Positions 10,701 to 19,370 of a stretch of DNA of 64,000 nt are shown one piece after another. The position numbers and the translations under genes are program-made. Origin of the DNA: Siniperca chuatsi (taxonomy: Eukaryota; Chordata; Actinopteri; Centrarchiformes; Sinipercidae); the NCBI RefSeq assembly GCF_020085105.1, contig NC_058063.1, positions 9,870,651 to 9,934,650 of the forward strand. Reading direction: 5' to 3'. Positions within the stretch are counted from its first letter, which is position 1, and the number at the start of each line of letters is the position of its first letter. Below the pieces are notes generated by a model that worked only from the letters and a program-made list of their open reading frames with translations, made no database searches and was not told where the DNA came from.

Positions 10701-11973
10701 ATATTCGAGATATTTCAGTCTGAACCAAAGAGGTGGACCCGCCAACAGGCTATAGAGCCGCTAGCATGGCAAGTAAAAATCAAATGATACATCAAAAGAT
10801 GTCAGTGAAATGATTTACCTAAAGTTATGCCGTTCTTGTGTTGTCTTCCCAATCAACATATTTCCATAGCATCACTATATCACCACTTTTTATTAATATG
10901 ATATGACAAAAAGGTTAAAGTTGTTTATATTTTGTCCAACATGCACCCTAGACATACATTTTATTTTCCAGGAGAGTAGAATACTTGAAGAAGGTTGGAA
11001 ACAGGAAGGAGGTGGAAAACTGTCGAAATGCTGACCAGGAATTCATTTCTTCGCTGGAAAAATGTGCTGGGGATGGATCCTTCAAACAGTGGAAAAATAA
11101 GGTGACTGCAGCAGAAACAATTTTATTCTTTGTTTGGAAGCTCACTAGTTTGTATTCCTGAAGGGCACTTCACTATAATTATAACTAATGTTTGGCATTA
11201 TAGTTTCCTCCAGAGTTGGTCCAGAAGATGGAGGGCAAGAAGAAGCCCTACCCTGAAAACACGTTGGGATTACTGCGCTTCATACGAAACCTCCATGAGC
11301 ACTAGTGAGTGAAACTGAGTTCAAAATGATGAAGGCCCTTGATATGTCACAAATAAACTCACCCACAACATCATATTCAGTCACTTTTTTCTCTGACTAT
11401 TTTTTTGGTGGAAGGAATGTAAAGTGTTCACAGTGACACTAGGACTTTTTTTTCTGGAAAGAGATGTTGATATTAAGTTTTTCAATTGTAACTTTTCCCC
11501 TGAGCTCCACAAACAAAATTCCATTGACCTTCATAGTGTTGGGGTGAAGGCAGAAATTGCAAAAGTGAGGTTGGTTCAACAAGTCTACAACCAGTAGACA
11601 TATACAACTGATAATAAGCGGTTGCAAGTAGGGGTTGCATTACTTTATTTCAAGGGGTCACAGGCCAAAAGGTTTTGAACCACTGGCATATTGTAGATGA
11701 CCATCAGGGATTTTCTTTGTAATACAATTTTATTTCTGTGTTTGCAGTGCCGACGACGCAGACAAAGTTGATCTGATATCAGTGTTTCCTGATCTCTTTG
11801 GATGCGTTTATAAATTTGCTAAAAGCCAAGGGTGGAATTCCGAGATCCCCTTGAAGGACATGTTTCGGAGGCAAGACATCACCACCAGCTTTACAATGCC
11901 ATCCGCAAACCTTGAGGAGCACCTGGGTGTCCCAGTTCAAGAGTCTCAACCCACTGACTTGAAGGGAAGTTGA
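7784..11973 (+). CDS. Ankyrin-repeat / protein kinase / KEN-domain protein, copy A (RNase L- and IRE1-like)
   Basis: Six coding exons join in frame: 7784-9710, 9831-9994, 10075-10298, 10972-11101, 11204-11304 and 11748-11973, giving 923 aa. All introns are GT-AG. The start is the first ATG after the acceptor at 7765; the same ATG context occurs in copy B. Residues about 15-160 hold ankyrin repeats ([29 protein letters not shown]). Residues about 165-410 are an uncharacterised helical region, perhaps ARM/HEAT-like. Residues 429-440 are 12 lysines. The kinase domain has a G-rich loop (KGSDGTEV), VAIK with K549, HRD at 632-634, and DFG at 652-654; APE is replaced by AKE. HPFFW leads directly into a KEN domain, the fold of RNase L and IRE1 nucleases. 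Known family members dimerise and cleave RNA. W812, R843 and H848 match their nuclease residues, but the expected Asp is G837. RNase L itself has nine ankyrin repeats and a pseudokinase, so this is a relative rather than an RNase L orthologue. Function is inferred. Confidence 0.88.
10376..10780. repeat. Interspersed fish repeat in the copy A kinase-KEN intron
   Basis: The segment is rich in 'gctaacatgctgatgctaa' and 'tagcatgctaatagttgctaattagtactaaacacaaactacagct', followed by 'atttcttggcaatccatcaaat', a combination common in teleost introns. The orthologous insertion occurs at the same intron position in copy B (21965-22410), so it predates the A/B duplication or was spread by conversion. 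Copy A lacks about 40 bp that copy B keeps around 22248-22290. Confidence 0.6.
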
Positions 11974-13540
11974 CTTCAAAATGGACTAAAGACTTCAAAA
12001 ATGAAGCAGTCAGAGAAAAAACCCACACGCAATTCTGATGTAATAGTTTTTAATAGTTATAGTGTTTAACCAGTGCCCCATAGCAAGGCTTCAGCAACCA
12101 GGCAACAAGACTGCACAAACATTGCCCAATAGGCCTTTTCACATTGTCAGTCATCATAAAAGGAAATGTTACTAATAACATTAACGATGCCTTTGTTCTA
12201 TTCAGGTGTCCCAGTAAGCCATGTCAGTGTGACAGTGAGCCAGCATGAACAATAGCAGGATCCTGAAACTGAAGCAGCTAATTGAAATTTAGCCATAATT
12301 CATTTTCTTATTTACACCTGTGCTTTGCCAACTGTGACATGTCAAAATGTCTTCAGTGAAATAAGCCTGTAAGGTTTTGCATATGTATTGTACATAGTAA
12401 CTATTTTCCAAAGACTGACATTATAAGATAATGTTCTGTAGTACAATTTTGAGAGACTTTTGCTTCATTTTAGTATTTGTATTTTGTGAGATTTTAAACT
12501 TTTACTTGACCATTATGCTTATAAGAAACTATTCTGGTTTTATTTTGCTGCATTTATCTGATGGCTGTAGTTGCTAGTTACTTTACAAGTTAATGATTGC
12601 ACAAGGCATGTGATAGGAACAAACAACATTATGCATTGTTAGAGCTGAACCACCCAACTAGGTAGGTGGCAAAATTATAATTCTTATAAAGACCCTGAAA
12701 TTGACAATACTTGAGAATGACTACTTTTGCTACTTTGATTCTGTGTTTAGAGTTTACTGTTGGGGGCTTGTCTCATTACTGTACCTGTTGCCATAGCCTT
12801 TTCAGAAAGAGTGTGAGAGGAACAAAGAACTTGGGTTCTGCTCTTTAAAAATACTGAATATTAACGTACAAATACAATGCCACTCCCTATCTGTAACACA
12901 AAAATCTGAACGGATCTTTGAGCTTACTTGCAAAATAAAATGTTACTGCAACTTGCAAGAGCATGACATTAAAAAAAGATGTTTGCCAAAATCTTTTTAG
13001 AGAAACTTAACAAACTCAGAAGTCGAAGGGATTCTGCTCATTAAGTGAATGGTATGGAAAATACATAATGGAAGCTTTCAAAATGCAGATTCTTTTGTAT
13101 GATTTTGTTTTAATAATATTGTATGAATTACTCTCAAAATATACTGTTTGTAAGTGTATCAAAATAAATGTGTAAAAGTATGATTGTAAGAAGTGTTTCA
13201 TCATGTTTATGTTAGGGTTATTGCACAAAATCACTCGAAGATCAAGTCTCCCCTCTCAAGATAAATTACTTTCTGAACTTTCTGAACTTTATTAACAAAA
13301 TAAATTGGAATCTTAAGGCTCTGTCTTCCCAGCTATTGAGGATTTGAATGTTACATTAAAATGTACCGTTCCCACTTTAGCAGACTAAAACACACAATGC
13401 TCATAATATTGTATAGACAGAGCAGCGTATTAACTAATCTCTTATAGGAGCTCACAGTAATAATTTGCCCCACCCTGTTATGGTACTAATAATAGAAAAC
13501 CTGTTGGCAGCAGTATTTGTTCTAACTCAAGCCTACACTG
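11974..13540 (+). other. 3' UTR and 3' flank of gene A
   Basis: No gene was found. An AATAAA at 13163-13168 sits in the context TATCAAAATAAATGT, which is kept in unit 0 (4482-4487) and unit X (16267-16272) and, less exactly, in unit B (24786-24791). It is therefore the best candidate poly(A) signal, implying a 3' UTR of about 1.2 kb. Long stretches align with unit 0 and, in part, with unit X. Confidence 0.55.
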
Positions 13541-14084
13541 CAGCTTCTTCTTCATTTCTAGGAAATGATGTCCCCCAGTCTTAACATCAGTAACACCCTG
13601 AGAAATAATCATGTGTCCTGTCAGTTCAGGCACTGAAAACTCCTACTATACTGTAGATTGCAATTAGAATTTGTATGTATTACTGATCTTGCCCTTTTAA
13701 ATGCGAAGCACAAGCACGATTTACATATTGAAACATCTTCTGTTTGTTCAACAAAACAATATTTTTTTAACCAATACACTAATACACAGTGGGAACATAG
13801 TCTGACAGAATAATGTGCTTATTCATCATAGTCAGTCCATCAACAGTTAGTGCCACCCATTCAGCAACATTGAAGTGCAGATTAGATTGGTGCAACTGAA
13901 TAAAACAAAAGAGCTTGAAACAGCTTGAGTTTTGTTCGTACTCAAAGAGGATACCAGACTTCAATTCTACTTTTATCTATCTTAAAAAGAATTCTCCGTA
14001 AAATAACGTGTTAGAATATAGGACTACTCGTTTTCATAATCCTTTCTTCATTATCAGTAATGATAGTTAGTTGATGTCATCAAT

Positions 14085-14355
14085 ACTACTTTCTGAACTT
14101 CATGAGCACTAGGACTAGGTTGTTGCCCACAACATCATATTTTGTCACTTTTTTCTCTCTCTCACTTTTTTCTCTCACTATTCTTTTGGTGGAAGGAATT
14201 TCAATTGTAACTTTTCCCCTGAGCTCCACAAACAAAATTCCATTCACCTTCATAGTGTTGGGGTGAAGGCAGAAATTGCAAAAGTGAGAAGATTTGCTCA
14301 GAAGACCGAGCTTTTGTCATTTTTGTCTTTGAGGATTAAGGAGTATTTTTTAATG
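14085..14355 (+). pseudogene. Intron fragment of a fourth, decayed KEN-gene unit (unit X, left part)
   Basis: The sequence CATGAGCACTAG at about 14101-14112 matches the end of KEN exon 6 of copies A and B. It is followed by sequence aligning with the last intron of A (11340-11580) and B (22980-23280): 'cccacaacatcatat..tgtcacttttttctct', 'ttggtggaaggaat', and 'cttttcccctgagctccaca'. The splice donor is lost (ACTAGGACT instead of ACTAGTGAGT), and no upstream KEN exon is found. The fragment ends where repeat and LINE sequence begins. Confidence 0.7.
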
Positions 14356-14359
14356 ATGG

Positions 14360-14578
14360 CAATTATTGAATGTATTTCTGTCATGGTTTTGGTTTTTTGT
14401 CCTGTTATTTCCTGTTTTATTTTGAAGCGTTCTCTTCTCCTTGTGTGTCTTGTTGTTTTACTTCCTGTATTTGTTTGCTTTTCCCTCCAGTTTTGATTGT
14501 TTACCCCGCCCTAATTAGTTGCACCTGTGTCTCGTTGTCTCCCTTACCTAATTGTATTTAGTCAGCATTTTTACTTTG
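14360..14578. repeat. Pyrimidine-rich interspersed repeat fragment
   Basis: The stretch runs 'gtcatggttttggttttttgtcctgttatttcctgttttattttg' and on to 'attagttgcacctgtgtctcgttgtctccc'. This resembles a repeat end common in fish genomes, possibly an LTR or 5' end of a retroelement. Its boundary with the LINE at about 14580 is abrupt. The classification is from general recognition only. Confidence 0.35.
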
Positions 14579-14579
14579 T

Positions 14580-16140
14580 ACTAGCACTCACACCCATTGT
14601 TATGAAGTGCTTTGAGCGGCTGGTCGTGGCACACCTAAAGGAATTCCTCCCATCCACACTGGGCCCATACCAGTTTGCCTACCGCAGCAACAGCAGCACA
14701 GAGGATGCTGTCTCCATGGCACTACATTCTGTACTCACACACTTGGACAATAAAAACACTTATGTACGAATGCTGTTTGTTGACTTCAGCTCTGCATTCA
14801 ACACTGTCATCCCTTCCAAGTTAATCACCAAACTTGGAAACCTGGACATTAACACCTCCATTTGCAATTGGATTATGGACTTCCTGACAAACAGACCTCA
14901 GCTTGTTAGGTCAGGCCGCAACTGCTCCACCACCACCACACTCCACGCTGGCTTGCTGAGCCCCTTCCTCTACTCTCTCTTCACACTCAACTATAGGCCT
15001 GTGCCTAGATCTAATGCCATCATCAAGTTTGCAGACGATACTACGGTGATTGGTCTCATCAGCAACAATAATGAGACTGCCTACAGGGAGAAGGTCCAGT
15101 ACCTGGCTCATCGTGGACTTCAGGAAGGAGAAAGGAGGCACACATGACCCCATCCACATTAACGGGATGGCTGTTGAGCATGTCTCCAGCTTCAAGTTCC
15201 TGGGGACCCATATTTTGGAGAACCTGTCCTGGACCAACAACACCTCCTGCCTGGTCAAGAAGGCTCACCAGCACCTCTTCTTCCTGAGGACACTGAAGAA
15301 GAACCAACTGTCCTCAGCTATCCTGGTAAACTTCTATCGCTGCACAGTAGAGAGCATCCTAACCAACTGTGTCACAGTCTGGTATGGGAACTGCTCTGCT
15401 GCAGAGCGCAAGGCACTGAAGCAGGTGGTGAAAACTGCCCAGCTCATCACAGGGACTCCACTTCCAGCCTTTGAGGACATTGAGGACATCCAGAGGAAAC
15501 ACTGTCTGCGTCGAGCCTGCAGCATTCTTAAGGACTCCTCTCACCCCGCCCAGAGACTGTTTTCTCCCCTGCATTCCGGGAGACGCCTCAGGCGCCTCCG
15601 GACCAGAACCAGCAGACTGAGAAACAGCTTTTTTCCCAGAGCTGTCTTCCTACTGAACTCTGCCCCCACTGATTCCACTGTCCCCCCATATACCTTAACT
15701 TAAATGCTGCTATATTGATATTGTTTTTGTTACATGTACCACATGTTCATTTGCACTACCGGGCTATTTATTTATACATATACTGCATCATTTGCACTCC
15801 AGTACTATGCACTGAATACTGCAATAACTCATCTACTGCACTGTTAACTATTTCCATAAATTGCACTACTTTATATTCATTGCACTGCTGTTCTGCCCAG
15901 TCCAATTCATTATTGTACATATCCATCAGTATACTTCTGTTTATAGTAATGCCATCTGTATATAATGTCCATAGTACCACTTGTAAAATATTTTCATAAT
16001 ACTGCTCTATACTGCATTTATGCACACACTTTATATCCTGCACTTGCTTATTGCACTTCTGGTTAGACCTAAACTGCATTTTGTTGCCTTGTACTTGTAC
16101 ATGTTTATGTGTAATGACAATAAAGTTGAATCTAATCTTT
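14580..16140 (+). mobile_element. 5'-truncated L2/CR1-like LINE retrotransposon
   Basis: The element begins inside a reverse-transcriptase domain: [23 protein letters not shown], and the catalytic region [21 protein letters not shown], with the FADD motif, lies around 15030-15060. Coding continues to about 15703 with the C-terminal region common in this clade (SSFKFLGTHI, LTNCVTVWYGN). The frame shifts between the two halves near 15050-15150, and the segment before FADD that normally carries PQG is degenerate ([11 protein letters not shown]). The 3' end is AATGACAATAAAGTTGAATC, the terminus typical of fish L2-type LINEs. It is inactive. It lies inside unit X, so it inserted after that unit formed. 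Confidence 0.85.
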
Positions 16141-16159
16141 TGCTGAAATTAATTTACTT

Positions 16160-17160
16160 AATTAATTAATTTAATTTAATTTAAGTTGAGAGGGTGTTTC
16201 CGTCTGTCAAACAAATAACATGTTACTGTATCTTACTCAGTCATATAAGTTTATCTGTTGTATCAAAATAAATGTATACCATTGTTAATGTTTATATAGA
16301 TCTGACATATCTGTATTTTTTCTTTTTTTGACTGCAAGTCTACATTTTTTTGTGTTTTTTATTTATAACAGCAAAATCCCAATTCTTCTGTTTACGTTCT
16401 TTGTTTTTTTATTTTTTTATTTCACACTTGCTTTGGAAAATGTCTGTTTCCCATGCCAATAAAACCCCTTTGAATTTGAATTATAAAATCTGATATTATG
16501 TGTTTCTATTAGAGTTGTGGCTATAGCTATTCATGAAACTTTTGCAGACAAACAGAGAAGCGATGGTCATTTAGAGAGCAGTAATATTAACTAATCTCTT
16601 AAAGGAGGCCATGGTAATTATTTGCTCTACCTTGTCTGAGACCAGTAAAAGGAAAAAATGTTGGCAGAAGTATGTATAGCAGCCCAACATGTACTTCCCC
16701 ATAACTGAGTTACACAGCAAATCTTTGTCCTCTAAAATGACATGCTTTAAGACAGCAGATTAGCAGGTTTCATTTCTGCATTGCATGTGCTTACTTGGTG
16801 TTACGGCCCTGGCCGCATTTCCTAGTTAGTGTGTTTTGTGGGGCTCTGTTTGGGCCAGAGTTTGTGCTCTTTTGCTGCTAGGATCTTTGAGTGTCAACTT
16901 TTGGTGTGTCTCGACACAATGAAGTAAAATAAAATGATGCTTTCTATAATAGGCCAGTATAACAAAACAGAAATGCTATGTTAACCTTTGTGTTATTAAT
17001 GATCAGACCCTACTTAAAATTATTTTTAGTTTCCTTAATAAAAAGGTACTTTATACATTCTGATAAATAATGTTGGATTTATAGCTTTAGTTCAAAGAGC
17101 TTTGCTCTACTGGCTTATCTTTGACTGGTGTTCAGTACTAGCATCAATAAGGAGAATATT
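16160..17160 (+). pseudogene. 3'-flank remnant of unit X (right part)
   Basis: Several blocks match the 3' flanks of other units. 'aagttgagagggtgtttccgtctgtc' (about 16184-16209) matches 4080 in unit 0. The AATAAA context at 16267-16272 matches 13163. 'attaactaatctcttaaaggagg' (about 16586-16608) and 'gttggcagaagtat' match 13428-13520 of unit A. 'caaagagctttgctct..ttgactggtgttcagt' (17093-17135) matches 5047-5090. No coding exon remains, so unit X consists only of last-intron and 3'-flank sequence around the LINE. Confidence 0.65.
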
Positions 17161-17214
17161 AACTGTGAATGACAATATAGATTAAGAAAAGGTGGCACCT
17201 TTTTTCAACCCTGA

Positions 17215-17480
17215 ATAGTGTCTGCAGGTATGCCTTAAGGCTGCATACAGCCACAGCAACCTTCACCAATAAGTTAGGGAAGCGAAACTGAAAAAATGGG
17301 ACGGGAATTAAAAATTATTATTAGAAATATTCTAATTCCCGTCCCATTTCTTCACAATTGAGAATGACTTCCGGATGGGAGCCGAAACGTCTTGATTCTG
17401 AAAACAGTGTCCAGATGACTACGACTGAAACCTTTTCTATGATAGAACACTCCTGGACGAATGAGGGACTACACCGTCTT
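17215..17480. repeat. Unclassified repeat with a 17-bp perfect hairpin
   Basis: AAATGGGACGGGAATTA (17294-17310) and its exact reverse complement (17333-17349) enclose a 22-nt loop. Downstream comes 'gagccgaaacgtcttgattc' and 'gtccagatgactacgactgaaacc', a tail I recognise as frequent in fish genomes and reminiscent of Penelope-like element ends. It lies just upstream of the unit B promoter. Confidence 0.45.
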
Positions 17481-17579
17481 GCAAAGAAATGTTGTATTAC
17501 TTGTTAAGCTTATGGCTGTGAGCACATGGTAATAACTGAAGATACTTAGATGATCATAGCATTTTTTCTCAGATCTTCT

Positions 17580-17849
17580 CACATTTGGTCTATGGTGTCT
17601 GGCCAGTCAGAGAACACTGTTCAGAGAGATTTAAGTTTGAAAATCAACCTGAAACAATAAAAGTGAAAGTGGCACATCCCCTGTGGAAACGCCCCAAGAG
17701 ATCTCTTCCTGACTTGTTCAACCTGTCCCTGTAAATAGGAAGAGCAACAGAGAGACAGAGACAGACAGAAATACAGAAAAAGCGCAGCAAGATGAGTTTT
17801 TATAGCTAAAGGCTAATTCACACTACAGCGAACATCCCACTTCGACATT
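17580..17849 (+). promoter_or_regulatory. Promoter region and non-coding first exon of gene B
   Basis: This aligns with 5276-5472 plus 7021-7200 of unit A. It contains GAAAC at 17651-17655 and AAGTGAAAGT at 17661-17670, an IRF-type motif like the PRDI element of interferon-beta promoters. The first exon ends at 17849 before GTAAGT (17850-17855). The first intron then runs to the acceptor at 19351-19352 and has been lengthened by a piggyBac-like insertion. The start site is unknown; no clear TATA box was seen. Confidence 0.6.
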
Positions 17850-18176
17850 GTAAGTTAATTTTCCTGCAGTCCTCTAACATTTACCTTAAAATCATATTGT
17901 AAAATAATCAGTGTGCTCGCTTAAGAGAAGCACTCTCATGTAGACCTACTCTTATTCATAATTCACGCTTATGGTTATTTGATGACATCATGATGAACAT
18001 TTACTTGAGTTACATTGAGTTGCCCTCCGGTTTGAAATATCCACCATCTGTACTCACCTTAATACAACGTTGATAAATGGAATATCGTTTGAGCTTCTGA
18101 AAGCATTGAAAAATTACACCGGACACAAAAAACACATTTTCTAATGATAGCTGTTGGCTGCTTGTCTAAAGTTTAA

Positions 18177-19297
18177 CACTAGAACCGCCAACGGGTAAAA
18201 TTTACCTGCTGCTGTTTTTCGATTGTATGTAACTTTGTTTCTATACAATATTCAAGCCCCCGAGTCTTTGACTTTTTGTGAGCGCAGTCATTTTCGTCGT
18301 ATAAATTTCTCGCGTTTAGATGAACATTGGCGCCTTTTGTCTACTTCCGTGCGTGACAGAGCTGTGTCAAGTCACAGGCTCAGCTTCAATCTGGATAAGA
18401 GAAAGAGAGTTATGAATGCAGAACAGGCATCGGGCCTGCTCTATGCACTGAGGGAAGCAGAGGCTTCAGGGCTGAGGCTGTGTCCTGGGTTGATCGACGG
18501 GTCATCATCTGACAGCGATCCAGAGCCTTCGTGAAAAGTGAGGCAAAACTATTACACTAAAATGATCTAATGTAGCCTATAAACATTTATGTAATAGACT
18601 TAGTCTAAAGTAGTCTTTCCCTCTGACACAGCTGGATTTTGCGGTCCCTTCAGGTGGTGTGCGGCTCTCTCATTATGTGTTTTCTGACCTGCGTATAGAT
18701 TTTTTCGTTGGGTAAAAGTCTACTTTGAATTTTAGAATTAATACGAATTGTTTCTTTAAAATATATACTTTTGTGTGCGTTATTGTTTGGACGCACGCCA
18801 GTCCGAAACAAACAAGCAGGAAGAACACCCTAGATTATTATTCTACATCATTATTATTATTATTATTATTACCATGTAATTATTATCATGTAGGCCTATA
18901 AAAACACTGCAATAGTCAATCGTTGTTTCTAAATTGGATGCTGAAATTAAATTCAGACTGTGTTTAGAATATAACTACAACAGCGCGGGGTGGGTGGGAT
19001 CAGCAGCGCCACTGCGCGTGGACGTGGCCTTCACGGGTGCAGAGGAGCGCAGGAGAAAATGAGCTGTGAAGCTGTTTGTGAATGCAAACACAATAAAACA
19101 TTATGTGATAGCCTAAACACAATAAAACATTCTGTAATTGCCTGAAGTGCTGGGATGCTGTTTGCGGGAAGTGAAAACCCAAGGTGCTGAATGTCTGCGC
19201 AAAGTGTGTTTGAACAACGCGTAGCAGAAATAATCACAAAATCAATGCATTCTAATAGCGGGTTTTAGGTATATAACGACTCCTGGCGGTTCTCGTG
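18177..19297. mobile_element. piggyBac-like element inserted in intron 1 of gene B
   Basis: The ends are inverted: CACTAGAACCGCCA at the left, and CACGAGAACCGCCA at the right when read on the minus strand. The left flank is TTAA (18173-18176) and the right flank is TAAA (18298 equivalent at 19298-19301), consistent with the TTAA target duplication of piggyBac elements with one substitution. Copy A has the empty site (AAGTTTAAAATGGCACC near 7718-7734), which proves the insertion is specific to B. At 1121 bp it is too short for a full transposase. An (ATT)n run sits inside. Confidence 0.85.
18223..18534 (+). pseudogene. piggyBac transposase N-terminal fragment
   Basis: This is a 103-codon open frame within the element. 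Its C-terminal part (MNAEQASGLLYALREAEASG, then SSSDSDPEPS) resembles the acidic, Ser/Asp-rich N-terminus of piggyBac transposases. The catalytic DDD core is absent, so it is an internally deleted relic. The frame may begin at an internal ATG near 18412. Confidence 0.5.
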
Positions 19298-19370
19298 TAA
19301 AAATGGCACCAAATGCTGTAACAGTAATATCATAATTTTGTCTTTTTCACAGTTACTCTGAGGCAAAGAA

